DNA of 64,000 nt, taken from contig CM047807.1 in NCBI GenBank assembly GCA_026214975.1, forward strand, positions 65,389,824 through 65,453,823, given 5' to 3'. The position numbers were made by a program, and so were the translations under genes. Origin of the DNA: Gentiana macrophylla. Lineage: Eukaryota > Streptophyta > Magnoliopsida > Gentianales > Gentianaceae. This document shows, one piece after another, positions 1 through 10,769 of this stretch. Positions within the stretch are counted from its first letter, which is position 1; the number at the start of each line of letters is the position of its first letter. A model generated the notes under the pieces. It was not told where the DNA came from and made no database searches. It was given only the letters and a program-made list of their open reading frames with translations.

Positions 1-409
1 GACTTAAACTGTAGAACTATTTCTATTCTTAGTTATTTTATGTTAAAAAATAAAAGTAGCGTGAAACGATAAGAAGTTTTTTTCTATTTTGCCGTGTTCC
101 GACGACTGCTGAGTTAAGGATGTGCAAAATAATTTTTTTTATTCGAATTGTCTTCATGTGAAATGGAGTGTAGTAACTGAGTCTTTGTAAGAATTGTTGA
201 TTAAGGAAATAGAAATGCGTTATTTTACAAATACTTAGACCAGAGTGCTTGATTTAAGAGATTGCCTTTTGTGCTTGAGACAACTTGTCGGTTGAAAAAA
301 AAAAATAAAATTTTGTGGTAGGAATTGCAAAAGTGAAATAATAATTTTGGCATGGTTATATGTTGTAGTTAATTTACGGTGTGTCAAAACAATTAAAATG
401 GTCAACACC

Positions 410-720
410 ATAAATTTCTACATATCCCCATTCACCTTTCCCTCTTCCCAACCATTCACCTTTTCCTCTTCCCAATTTCTTTATTCTTCCAATTCAAAAT
501 TTCAAATTCCACCTTTACACCTCATCAATCCCCAACAATTTTTATCCACCAATCACATTCCACTTTGCAAATTCCATTTTTCTATTTAACCCACTCATCC
601 TCTCTTTCATTTTCTTCATCCTTTTCTCCATCTTCTTTCTCTACCTTTTTCCCAAACCCTTGTAGAAATCAAATGGAAGTGTTTTGAAAATCTTCATCCA
701 TTTCACCATTTTCACTCACT
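410..720 (+). promoter_or_regulatory. CT-rich leader with possible TATA-like site before ORF3
   Basis: A pyrimidine-rich stretch holds two adjacent copies of a roughly 24-bp unit (CCATTCACCTTTYCCTCTTC, about 428 and 452). TATTTAA follows at about 583 and a further CT-rich run to 690. The equivalent segment of A3 (27680-27960), also in front of ORF3, is likewise CT-rich and begins after a TATA-like site. Inference: 5' leader of a separately transcribed ORF3. No transcription evidence is available. Bases 150-410 are AT-rich and show nothing else I recognise. Confidence 0.35.
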
Positions 721-810
721 TTTGAAAATCACAGTCGAAATATTTTACGATAGACCAAATCAGTCCATCGGGACAATACAGGGCGGAAACCCACCATTTC
801 AGGCGAACTC

Positions 811-857
811 ATCACTCGGTCAACGAGTAATTACTCTCGGTCGACCGAGAGTAGCCT
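811..857. repeat. GGTCGACC-core palindromes upstream of A1 ORF3
   Basis: Two imperfect to perfect palindromes, ACTCGGTCAACGAGT and CTCTCGGTCGACCGAGAG, lie 40-85 bases upstream of the ORF3 ATG at 897. The same core recurs in this element's LTR at 3512-3548 and 4068-4130. Confidence 0.75.
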
Positions 858-896
858 GCTGTGCCGCCGCCCACTACGTGCCACTTTTACGTCGGG

Positions 897-1838
897 ATGC
901 CACCAAGAAGACACAGAGCCGCTCAGTTTGTGGCAGTTGCAGGCGACATTCCATTAATCAATGGGGTACCATAATTCGCGAGTCGGGAGGTATATTCTTC
1001 GTTTATTAATCATTTCGTTAATGCCCCTGTACATCGAGCTCGAGGACTAGATTTGGATAATTGTGGGGATGAGCTTTTGGCATTGATGGAACATTATCAG
1101 TGGCGAGATGTCGTAACACCCCCCGGCCGAGTCAACGTCAATTGGGTAAGAGAATTTTATGCTTATTTACGCGTGCACCCCAACACCAATATTGTTATTA
1201 TTCGTGGACGACCAATTGTAATTTCTCCGGGTACGTTTAATGCTTATTTTGGGTTGGATATCTCGGAGGACAGGCCGGAGTATATGGCGACATTTGACGG
1301 GTCCGATGATTGGTTGGAGGAAGTTGGTGCCTATCTGGGGATAGAATGGACTATAGGGGAGGTTGCCCGCACATTAGCGGAACCAGATTTTAGGAGATGG
1401 GAGGATAAATGCCTTCATCGGCTTATCCGTTCTAATATCTTTCCGGCTAAGTATGTATCTACGGTCTACTATACCCATGCCACTCTGCTTTATTGGTTAT
1501 GCATGGGATGGCCCGTGAATGTGGGAGCGTTGATACGTAAGGAAATGACAGACGATGCTCTCAAGCGTCGGCACACCTTACCTTTTGGTTCACTGATCAC
1601 TACATTCTGTGAGGGAGCCGAGTGCCCAGTGTTAGGCGGCGATTCCTATGTGGGGCCAATGCCTATCCTATCTTTAAGTTCTGTCGCACCGCCTATCGTT
1701 CACGGCCACGATCAAGAACAAGAAGGGGAACCCGAGGATGATGCTGACGAAGCCGACACGAACAATTTGCAACTAGCACCATTCAATCCAGGATTTTGGG
1801 ATTACGTATTTTTATTTGCGTGTTTGCATTTCCTATAA
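897..1838 (+). pseudogene. ORF3 (env-position) protein, putative plant transposon protein domain
   Basis: Seen: an ATG at 897 opens MPPRRHRAAQ, an in-frame TAA comes at codon 27 (975), and the same frame then stays open to 1838 for about 260 codons. The long part reads through WVREFYAYLRVHPN, IVIIRGRPIVISPGTFNAYF, LIRSNIFPAKY and VNVGALIRKEM, and ends in an acidic tail (EQEGEPEDDADEAD). Established: this block resembles the putative plant transposon protein domain found in the third ORF of Athila-type elements; its function is unknown. The ORF lies upstream of a PPT and the 3' LTR, as expected for ORF3. The single stop makes it formally broken. The family call rests on recalled motif patterns, not a search. 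Confidence 0.65.
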
Positions 1839-2221
1839 TTAATGAGTTTTTATTTTGACTCGCTTCTACTAGTATGTCGTGTTATATAGAGCAAGTGTCT
1901 CTGTTTCCTAAATTCGAACTCATGTAATGTTTTGGACTTGCTGAAATGTATTGAAATGTAATCATTAATTTATGGACTTAAAAATGTTTAAGGAAATTGT
2001 TATCCCTTTTACGGTCCCTTTTTTTTTCTGATTATTACTGTTTGGACTAATCCTGTAACGAGTTTCAAGCTTTGTTTAAGATGTGTGTTGCAGTGATTAT
2101 TTTTCTGCTAGTGGCCAATGCATGTGCCTGTTAAACTTTGCCGAATTCCCAAGACTTGTTCAACTTCCACGCTTATCCAGAGCTAAGTTCCTTTTCTGAG
2201 TTTGTTATTTCGGTTTTTATA

Positions 2222-2256
2222 CATTGGGGACAATGCATGGTTTAAGTGGGGGGTAC
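2222..2256 (+). promoter_or_regulatory. Internal hairpin plus polypurine tract
   Basis: Stem CATTG (2222-2226), loop GGGA, stem CAATG (2231-2235), then TTTAAGTGGGGGGTA (2241-2255). It is a second copy of the hairpin-PPT arrangement that precedes the 3' LTR (3174-3209). It may prime extra plus-strand DNA; that role is inferred. The rest of 1839-3170 is AT-rich 3' UTR without a recognisable gene. Confidence 0.6.
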
Positions 2257-3173
2257 AAGTCACTTAGCTTAAACAAGTTTCCATATGCTCCCATATATCA
2301 AATAATAAATAAAATGAGTAAAAAGATTAAAACTTTTAAACTTAGAATCATATTTACTTTTGTGAGTTCCTGATAATTATATCTAATAAGAAATAAACCA
2401 TACTTCATGAGTACGTGATCACTTTATACTTCTGCGATTTATTGATTAGTAAACTTAATGATATTCATATTGTCCGTTGCGAGTAGTTGTTTATTATTCA
2501 AGTATTCGATAACTGAATCGAGTTGTACTACGCTTATTATAAAAAGTGAGAAATTATTATGTGTACATTGCATAGATAATTGGTTATGCTTACCTAGTGT
2601 CAAATTTATCGTCTGATGTGTTCCTAAAAATTCTGGCCACAAAAGCTGAGTAATAAGCTTGAGACGTACCTGTGTTTGATAATGCTAAAACACTGGGCTT
2701 GTAGTAAGTTACCAAATTAGCCTCGCGCTTGTGGTAATATTCGATGCTATTTTTGATCTAAGATAGAGGGGTGCTCTAAAAAGTTTTCCTTCTTGAGATT
2801 GATAGTATCTGAAAAATATGAAGATATGAAAAGAATATTCAACTCTTTAAGAGGCTTTGAGTAGTACTCGGTCTCCAAGTCCAAAAACCCTATGAATCGC
2901 TCTTGCTTATTATTCTAGTGCTTCAAAAGTTAAAAGGCTTAAGAAGTGGGAATACTGAAGTTGGTGGGTTAAGACTACAAAGTTTGCATAAGCTCTAAAT
3001 CTTGCTACGAATGTTTAAAACTCAATGCACGTGCACACACATACATCGATTCATGATGAATAGTGGATAATGGATAAGCCGATGAGCATAGAGGATATGA
3101 GTTGATTCGAGTTTCTTGTGTCGATATCTGTGACCACTGGAAAGTAGTTTATGGGGAATGACTTATTGATATA

Positions 3174-3209
3174 TTGATCGGGATGATCAAAGGCTAAGTG
3201 GGGGGTAGT
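3174..3209 (+). promoter_or_regulatory. PPT of A1 with upstream hairpin
   Basis: Stem TTGATC (3174-3179), loop GGGAT, stem GATCAA (3185-3190), then AGGCTAAGTGGGGGGTAGT touching the LTR start TGATAACGG at 3210. The purine run primes plus-strand synthesis in LTR retrotransposons. Confidence 0.75.
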
Positions 3210-4924
3210 TGATAACGGTCATTTTGTGCCCGTTATTCTATGACCATTATCCCCGATTCTAGTTTAAAGGAGCTATAATAGTGTAATAATAAGTCGTAAT
3301 ACGCTTAATTTGCATATGCCGAGAGTTCGATTCATTATTATGTATTAAGAGGTTTTATTATATTATTTAATGTTACAATCAGTATGTCATGCTATATTTG
3401 TAGTAACTCATTTGGGAGCACAAGGATGGACTTCGGAGAAGCTTTAATAGATCGCAGACAAGTTCAGAAAGCCCAAGACGGAAAAAGAAGAAATCCCAAA
3501 AGCACATAAGGCTCGGTCGACCGAGCCTATGCATTCGGTCGACCGAGTGGGCCTGTAGCCCAGCAGAAGTCCGGCACATTGTTGAGGCGGTTAGGGTTCA
3601 GTAGTGTCGGCATTTAAGTCGGTTTTCTATGTCGGTTGAGGCTCTATATAAACACAAGTCCTTTGTATTTTTTATTGTGCATTCACCAATATCAATTCAT
3701 ATATACAAATAAGCAAATAAGGATTCATTAGGCTTGTGGAGGAGCTGAGGGTGCAAACATGTAAGCCCTAGTTCTTCATCTTGTTTTCATTTAGTAATCA
3801 ATTTCCCAATTATGCTTTGATTGTTTGAGTATTTATTCATATCTAGATGATGTAGATCTAGGATATGACGTTAGGGCAGTGGTGATACCTTGTCTTTGAG
3901 GATCCCATAACCTACGTCCTCTACCTATTATCTATGGATGAATCTGCGTGTTTAATTTACGTGTATTTAGATTAATTTATATGATGTCCTGATGATTCAC
4001 TATATAATCCGATTCGTATGTGAAACACTGAGAAATATATTCGGGGATGTAATCTGGGGAGTTAAGTACTCGGGTGACCGAGAGGTGTCACTCGGTCGAC
4101 CGAGAGCACCTATTCGGTCGACCTAGAACTTTCAAACCTGTTTCATCCGTTAATCGATCAGCGTCTTTATGATTAGGTTAGCTTAATTGAATCTGTTACC
4201 TCGGTAGGTATGGCTGTAGCTCGTCACTCGCTTAATTTAATTAAAAGCGTGTAAAAGGAAATACCGATATAAAACTCTTAGGTAGGCTCATGAATTGATT
4301 TGGGAATTGCGCACCTTGTTATCGTGAGATCGTAAACTAGCATGAGACTATAACTTGGTAATTGTTAGTTGGGCGAGAGTTCGAGTGATCGTTTAGGAAA
4401 TGCGCCTAACCATAGGAATGTTGCCTGGACAAGGTGTGCGGTTAATATCGGCATCCTTAGAGTAAATAGCGTGTGAGTTATATGAGATGGAGGCACCAAA
4501 AGCGAAATCACGTAACAATACCACGATGATATAGTGACCTACCGGTGCTACATCAAGTTTTAGGGGATGACTCCCGTAGCCAATATAAATAGATATGAAC
4601 GGATTAATAGTTGATGAGTCTTGTTGTTATATAAATTGTCTAGATCCAAATAATTACAGTTATAATTGGGCAGTTGATTACGTTATTTGTTTACATGTTG
4701 TTTGTTTATATGTTTGAGTGTGTATTTCTTTTCTCGTATTCTATGTTGGTCATAGACCGTCTTTGTCAAACGAAATAAATAGGTTGACTATTTAAGTTAG
4801 GATCCACAAATTGATTCTCTGTGGGATCGACCTCGTCTCTATCTAGCTATACTGCGATTGAACCAAGTTCACTTGCTAGTGGTTATTTAGGAATCGAGTT
4901 AATAATTTAACTTGACCTCAATCA
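3210..4924 (+). repeat. A1 3' LTR, about 1.7 kb
   Basis: Starts TGATAACGGTC directly after the PPT and ends CTCAATCA at 4924, giving TGAT..ATCA termini like those of A2 and A3. Palindromes GCTCGGTCGACCGAGC (3512) and TTCGGTCGACCGA (3534) lie upstream of a TATA box (TATATAAA, 3645). A second group, CTCGGGTGACCGAG and CTCGGTCGACCGAG, lies at 4068-4130. Near the 3' end is the CTGTGGGATCGACCTC block that also occurs in the A2/A3 and A4 LTRs. The end at 4924 is chosen from the terminal match and the abrupt change to coding-like sequence at 4926. Confidence 0.75.
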
Positions 4925-4925
4925 G

Positions 4926-6236
4926 CAGACCACCCTGACAAATCCACTGGCAGGCGACAAGAAAAAGAGAGCTGCCACCAATGAGATTGACCCTGCAGGA
5001 GGTGGTAGCGGCGAGCAGGATGCTCCCCCGCCTAAGAAATCCAGAGTCGATGAGGCCCAAAAAAAAATACCGCTGATAAAGCCAAACCCTCTGACAAAGG
5101 CAAATCGATGGCCGATAAGCCATCCTCTACGGGCACAACTGCTATGGTGCCCTCCTCTGGTGTACCCGTCGGACCTCATGGTCATCCGAAGTTTTGGTTG
5201 GGTAGGGATTTTATGTGCCAGCTTTCTCTTGACATGACCCGGGCGGCCTTGATCTCTAGAACGATTTCCGATGTGGCACCGCTGAGACATTTGCGATGGA
5301 TCCTTCCCAATGATATTCAACTAGAGATTGGCCGTGGTATCAAGAACAGGATTGTGCTGGCTGATCAGACCGACCCTCACCGCACCTTCTTGAGAAATAT
5401 TGAAGATTTGTGGGGCCTGTTCAGGACAACGGTGAGCGTTGTAAACTTTCTTTCTTTGTTCACTTTGTATTTCCTTACTTTTGTTTTATTTCTAAAGTCT
5501 TGTCTAATACCATTGTATTCTTTACTTTCTAGGTCGCACGAGGATTACAAGATTCATAAAACGATTATAGGAGTACTAAATCGTCGGCGGCGACCACTGG
5601 CGCTAACCAATGCTAACAAAGAGTTGAACGCCTCCAATGAAGTCATGGACGATCTGTGTGTGCTGGGTGGGGCAGCGGCTAAAGCCAAAATTGTTGAGCA
5701 AGACACGGCTCGAGGTGAAGAAAAGAAGCGACAAGAGGCTCGAAAGATCTCCGGCGTTTGGAGGAGCTAAATCTTTGAGCTGAGGTGGAGCAAGATAGAT
5801 CGGCTGCTCTGTCCATGAAAGACATGCGACATAAAGTTAAAGAGTCCCAAACCAATTGGAAGACCGAGCAAGAAGTGGCGATGGTCTTAGGAAGCAGCTG
5901 GCGGACTTGAGTTCAAGTGTCCAGGCTCAAATGGAGTCCGCGTGTAAGGCTTCTGCTGGAGATAACTTCTTGATGGGATATGACCAAGGGTTTTATCACA
6001 TCGCAAGGTGCACATGGGCTCGCGGTGGGGAGACTCCGGACCTCGAGACTTTGCGGGATTGGATTATCACCCATCCCTTCTCTGATCAATTAAGTGACTT
6101 CCACCCACAGATTCCTTTCTCCGACGTTGAGCTACAACGATATATCCAAAAATGTGCTCCAGGTTGGGAGGTGCCTCCTATCGAAGAGGACAATCTAAGG
6201 AGGCTGGTCCGTCGAGCTATCAGAGGGGCGCGCTGA
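4926..6236 (+). pseudogene. Antisense accessory ORF of T1, gypsy-type transposon protein, 5' truncated
   Basis: Seen: coding-like sequence starts immediately after the A1 LTR. A basic segment (PPPKKSRVDEA, about 5028-5060) is followed by a run of nine A's that breaks the frame. Next comes a globular part (WLGRDFMCQLSLD, LRHLRWILPNDIQLEIG, LRNIEDLWGLF) ending at a likely intron, 5431-5533 (GTGAGC...TTTCTAG). After it lie a charged coiled-coil-like stretch (EEKKRQEARK, LRKQLADLSSSVQAQMES) and a C-terminal part with FLMGYDQGFYHIARCTW and DVELQRYIQKCAPGWEVP, stopping at 6236. Several frameshifts occur. Established: proteins of this type (putative gypsy-type transposon family) occur as extra ORFs in Tat elements, sometimes antisense to pol. 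Here the position, after pol on the opposite strand, fits. The N-terminal half is missing because A1 inserted there. Confidence 0.55.
5431..5533 (+). other. Likely intron in the antisense accessory ORF
   Basis: GTGAGCGTTG at the 5' side and a T-rich tract ending CTTTACTTTCTAG at the 3' side. The insert translates as a hydrophobic non-family peptide between two plausible coding blocks. Intron status is inferred from these splice-like signals. Confidence 0.5.
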
Positions 6237-6552
6237 TGGAAGAAGAAGTCGAGTAGAGGCGAAGAAGAGGTGAGCCGAGTCGAGGTTAATCTTGATCGGA
6301 TGCTACATCATTCTCTCTACGACGAGAATATTAATGATGAAACGTCGCGGCTGAACATTCTTAATCTTAAATTTGTTGCTTTTGTTTTGTAAAGACTATT
6401 TTGATTTCGCATTGATTTTTCATTCCGTACCAATGTATCTGTAATAACATTTTACTCATTTTCTCCTTCTGAATATATGAAGTTCCTTTTATGTTTGCTT
6501 GTGCATGTTTACTTTTATACTCGAATTTACTGTATAAATTGAGTCCGATGTA

Positions 6553-6935
6553 GTAGTATCCCCCCTTGTTTTAGATATCCACATGAGGTGTGTAATGCAT
6601 AGCTTAAAAATTCAAGTCGATAGCGAATGGACCTAGCTTGCATTATGGCCCCATGGAATCTTATCAAAAATAAGTGCTCGCTTGTAACGTGAAAATTCTC
6701 CATAATATACCCCCTTGAATCTGATCTCAAATAGCTGCTCGCTCGCATACTTGAATTTTTACGGTGGCCCCTTGTTTGAGATGAGATTGAGTCGAACCTC
6801 ACGAGATCAACCATGAACCATGTCTTATTGGAAAAAAATTCGGATTTTGGAAGACGAACCGACCTCTCTGAAATAACTGCCCGATTGTAGCATGAAAATT
6901 TTCCTAGAGAGCCCCCTGTTTCAGATGAGGGTCGG
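6553..6935 (-). repeat. Five degenerate repeats ending in PPT-like tracts
   Basis: On the + strand, C-runs (CCCCCCTTGTTT, GGCCCCATGGAAT, ACCCCCTTGAATC, GGCCCCTTGTTTG, GCCCCCTGTTTCA) recur at about 6558, 6648, 6710, 6768 and 6909. They are separated by related text such as CTCGCTTGTAACGTGAAAAT and GAT.TCAAATA. On T1's strand each reads as an A/G tract like a PPT. Inference: duplicated 3' UTR/PPT units of T1. The remainder of 6237-7196 holds nothing else recognisable. Confidence 0.55.
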
Positions 6936-7196
6936 AGTCAGAGATCTTTGTTTGAAAGTTTTCTCAAACAATCACCCTTTATTCATCTAGCGGACATATC
7001 AAGCATATGATAACATGTACTCTAAAAGACAAATGTAAAATCGAGTTTGTGTTAAGTTCAATTCATCCCATTAGATGAGTGAAGATTACATGCAAGCAAG
7101 AAAGCCTAACAACTCATGTAAATGGCGAGAGGATAACCATAACCCTAACCGATTTATTACATGTAGTACCTTTTGAGGTTGTCCGCATGCCACGAC

Positions 7197-8184
7197 CTAT
7201 TGAGCTCGAAACCATCTTGGTTCTTGAGGGCGTAAGTCCTTTTCTTGATTTCCTGGTGACTGACAAGGGCCATCCCAATTCGTTGTAAGCTTGCCCTTAT
7301 CGGGATCAAGACCAGTGGCTTTTCTATTCCGGAGGACGAAGTCGCAGACCTTGAAGGAATGGTCGCGAATTCGTTTGTCGTGCTGTCGCTTGGTGATCTG
7401 TTTGTAGTTTACTAGCCGATGATATGTTGCCAAATCTTTCTCCTCCGCTAGGTCTAGGTCGATCTGCCTGTTTAGTAAATTGTCTGCAGGATTGTATACC
7501 GCGACCCTAACACTTGGAAGCGCCATTTCAATAGAAGTCATGGCCTCCGACCCATTAGTGAGAGCAAACGGTGTTTCCCCGGTGGGTGTTTTGATTGTCG
7601 TCCGGAGTGCCCATAATATGGCGTGCAACTCATCGACCCAACCATCTGCCTTATCTTTCCTTCACGCTCTTTTTGAGCTTTTTAATTATCTGTTTATTGC
7701 CGGCCTCGGCTTGCCTATTGCCCTGGGATATGCCACGGACAATTTCGAGTGTTTGACCTTGAATTCCTCGCAAAAGCTTGAGAACTCCTTTACGGCCTAG
7801 TGGCACGTGGTCGACACCACTTGCCCGTGGGATACTAAAGGAGACCATAGGCGGTCGTGTTAGAATTAACCCACATATTTTGCACCTATCTTGACCATAG
7901 GCTTGGCCTTGATCCATTTGTGAAATAGTCTATAGCCACTATGATAACTTCACATCCACCTTCCCGAGTGGAATGGTCCGATGAGGTCGATTCATCACAT
8001 GTTGAAAGGCCAAGCGCGACCACAATGCTCTATTCAACCGGCGGTATTCTTGGGATTTCCTTATGTTTTGGCACTCGGACATTCTCGACTAGCTTCTTGA
8101 ATCCTTAAGGATCGTCGACCAATAGTACCCGCCGTGATAACCTTACAGGCCAAGAGTGGCTAGCGGGATAGGCCCCACACGCTC
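7197..8184 (-). pseudogene. T1 integrase core and C-terminal part
   Basis: Reading leftward from the solo LTR, fragments in several frames carry AKPMVK-like core text around 7900, then ILWALRTTIKTPTGETPFAL (about 7620-7560). After that come a charged linker (NRQIDLDLAEEKDLATYHRL) and a C-terminal piece with KVCDFVLRN and GKLTTNWDGP, resembling the GPY/F module of Ty3/Gypsy integrases. Integrase joins element cDNA to the host chromosome. The core is split into at least three frames with stops. The N-terminal zinc-finger side continues beyond the inserted solo LTR at 9861-10134. Confidence 0.7.
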
Positions 8185-9855
8185 TGTTGGTCCGCGAAAA
8201 GGCTTTGGTTATGTTTAGAGGGTGAATAAACTTATCACTTAAAACTTTTGGAGTTAACAAACTTAGCAACTTCAAGAAACTGCGATACCTCGATAACTTT
8301 CTTGATACGATGAGTCTTTGTGAGTTGAGTTTCTTGAATTTGTGCGTGAATTATATCAAAAATTAAGCCTTATTACTTGTTGTTAAATATGATACTAAGT
8401 AATAGATACTCATTAGTGTATGTGTGTGATTTGATTTGCTAGATTCAGTGAGTTGATGTGTATAGTAATCTAAATCACGAGAATATAAGTGCGAGAAAGT
8501 AAGTAGGCAAATTTTATAGTGGTTCCGGTGGTGTAATCACACTGGTCCCACTCTTCTCTGTGATGTTGGAGGTAATTCACTAGAGATCTTTGATGTAGCT
8601 GTATACAAAGATTCCTAAGTTGCTTGTCCTTCACCAATAACTATGGCTTCACAAAGCTGAACACTTGGAGCAGTGGGATTCTTTGCTCAAAGTCTTACTT
8701 TGGTCCTTGAAGGTAGGATTGCCTCTTCACCGCTCCACCACAAACAACGATCTTTCACACCCACGGATGCTTCACTTTGTCTTGACGAGGTTCTTTATAA
8801 AATGAAGATTGAATCAAGTAAATGATTTAGTTGCGGCGACTTGATTAGGATGATATAATCGGCGACTTGCAGGTCTTCAAGTGTGTAAACATGATGTAGC
8901 TTGAATCTGAGAATACACTTGAAGATTTTCTCTGGATCGATAGCTTTAAGGTTAGTAGGTTCAATTGAGGTGTTTTATTTCGAAATTGTTTCTTATATTT
9001 TCTCTTAAAATTCATCAATCATCCTCTTTTACGAGTTGGAAGTCCTCTATTTATAGGTAAGATAACATCGACTTGTATTTGAAATTCAAATATAGCCGTT
9101 CTTTGTTTTGTCCCATTTGACTTGCTTTACGTGACTATTCATAGGGGTGACCTTTGTCGAATCCTTTTGACAATGCCGTCTGTCACCGCCGACTTATATC
9201 CATTGGATAAGTGCATATCATCCCAGCGTCCTTTTAATCTCAACCAGCGATTTGTTTGATAAGTCAGAGGTTGTTAGTTGTCATTTTCCATGTAATCTTC
9301 CAATGTAATCTTGAATTAATCGAGGTATATTATCAACAGGTTCATCAGTCTGCTGTAATACCTATCAGTCTGCTGAACAGCAATTTGCTATGTATCAAAT
9401 ACAATGCAGTTGATTTCTTTTATCTAACTTTTATTTGTGAAGTTAGATTACACCTTTTGCAAATAACTATGTTCCAATCACCATGCAACTTAAGGAACTT
9501 AGACCTTACACAAGATATATGTAATCGGTTTAGGTCATCACGGACTTGCTAAACTCTCGATTCCATATCCTTGACTTTAATTACTAAGTTTGATCCCTTA
9601 GCCTTCATTAAGCGAGTTTGAGCCCTCGACCTTCGAGTCTTGAGGAGTTCTGATTAGTCTCTTGACCTAACTACCCTACTAACCTAGACTAGTCTGCTGT
9701 ACTCAGTCAGCTGACCTTTACAGTGCTTGTTTGATCAAACCTATACAAAGATCAAACTCTAATAAACCTATACATTTGATCTAGACATCTTTTTGCCTTT
9801 GCACTATTACAGTTAGTCTGGCACTCATCACTAAAACTTAAAAATAAGTCCAACA
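8185..9855 (-). mobile_element. Solo LTR S1, TGTTGG family, in T1 integrase
   Basis: Begins TGTTGGTCCGCGAAAAGG and ends AAATAAGTCCAACA, with 6-bp inverted ends TGTTGG/CCAACA. The target duplication CGCTC is perfect on both sides (8180-8184 and 9856-9860). There is no internal region, so it is a solo LTR left by LTR-LTR recombination. Length is 1671 bp. It is the same family as the fragment at 57272-57675 (shared GAAAAGGCTTTG, ACACTTAAAACTTTT, GGTGGTGTAA.C and TTCACTAGAG). Minus orientation is inferred from resemblance of its reverse-strand start to the Sirevirus-like LTR of C1. Confidence 0.9.
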
Positions 9856-9860
9856 CGCTC

Positions 9861-10134
9861 CTTGATGAAGCTCGATAAGTATTTTCATGCTTTCATCATC
9901 TCGGACACAACGTAGCAAAGGCTTCATGGCAGACCTTCTATAAAGTGTTCTGTCATTTATAATGTACCTAGCCCCTCTATTTTTGAGTGCGCCAGATTTT
10001 TCTGCCTCAGCGGGTAAGGTGTCTGATTCTATGTAAGCTTGAATTTTGTCAATCCAACACGGAGTCGGCGTCGGCGCATCGATCTCCATGATTTCTGTCA
10101 TTTTGACGGCGGGTATCGCTATATAATCTATCAT
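9861..10134 (-). pseudogene. T1 integrase N-terminal region
   Basis: Reads CWIDKIQAYIESDTLPAEAE, then ARYIINDRTLYRRS, LLRCV and ILIELHQGAC, ending where S1 inserted. This is the usual linker and start of the HHCC zinc-binding domain in Ty3/Gypsy integrase (W..I..Y, RY.....LY+R, L+CV, E.H.G.C). The rest of the domain continues left of 8184, so S1 split the integrase gene. Confidence 0.75.
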
Positions 10135-10206
10135 TATTGAAGGATCTGCAATTTCCTCCTCAAGAGATAGCTTGGAGATATAATCAACTCGCTCGTTCTC
10201 CTCTCT

Positions 10207-10593
10207 TCAGATTCTGATGAATTCGCAATAGTTGAAGCCGGCCCTCAACCGTCGGACAATATCACCATATTTTTCGAGGATGCCACAACGCGTCCTATAG
10301 TCCCCTGAGATTTGGTTGACGATGAGTTGAGTATCATAGTAGACTTCAACATTTTCCACTTTCAGCTCATTTGCAAGCTTAAGTCTGGCTATAACTGCTT
10401 CATACTCAGCTTGATTATTCATGGCCGGGAACTCAAACCTTAGAGCTTTTTCAAATTCCTCTGTAGTCCCGAGCTCCATTAAAATAACACCGGCCCCACA
10501 ACCATTTCGACTTGATGCCCCGTCAACATATAGCTGCCAGCATTGATCGGGCTTGTTCGGGCCGCAGCGGGCCCAAGGGGTACAGGCGAACAT
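10207..10593 (-). pseudogene. T1 second (archaeal-type) RNase H domain
   Basis: Reads QLYVDGASSRNGCGAGVILM, ALRFEFPAMNNQAEYEAVI, LANELKVENVEVYYDTQLIV and LEKYGDIVRRLRAGFN. The YVDGASS aspartate, the NNQAEYEA glutamate and the YYDTQLIVNQ aspartate position (a serine is more usual before D) match the extra RNase H of Tat-lineage elements. It lies between the first RNase H (to 10770) and integrase (from 10134), exactly as in that lineage. The open stretch is about 128 codons. It would degrade the RNA strand of RNA/DNA hybrids; whether it is active is unknown. Confidence 0.8.
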
Positions 10594-10769
10594 GGTTGTG
10601 GCGAGCTGAAACTTGTCTCAACAATAAAATCTGGCAATGCACGAGCTTTGATAACTTTCACAGGTTGATACCGAATATGGAACTCAGTGATTTGATAGCC
10701 CATCGGAGCAGGCGACCGAAAGTCGAGGCTTATGTAATATTTGGTGCATTGGACTATCTGTTAAGACAA

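Larger units (their letters stand above)
1..4924 (+). mobile_element. A1: Athila-like LTR element without gag-pol, 5' end outside window
   Basis: Seen: about the first 150 bases match, on the + strand, the post-PBS leader of element D (reverse strand, about 62740-62860). Both contain AATAAAAGTAGCGT and, about 40 bases on, a TTTTGCCGTGTT...TTAAG.ATGTGCAAAA block. In D this block lies 50-200 bases inside the PBS, so A1's PBS and 5' LTR should lie just left of base 1. From there the order is CT-rich leader, palindromes, ORF3 remnant (897-1838), a long 3' UTR with two PPT modules, then a 3' LTR (3210-4924). No gag, protease, RT or integrase reading lies between leader and LTR. Inference: a non-autonomous element that kept only ORF3, of about 3.3 kb internal length, inserted into T1's antisense ORF. 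Confidence 0.7.

Noticed and set aside
5108..5770. Treating the 220-codon frame as one continuous protein
   Set aside because: Its middle (about 5431-5533) is bounded by GTGAGC and TTTCTAG and reads as unrelated hydrophobic text, so an intron is the better explanation.
9256..9552. 98-codon + strand frame
   Set aside because: Lies wholly inside solo LTR S1; no family motifs.
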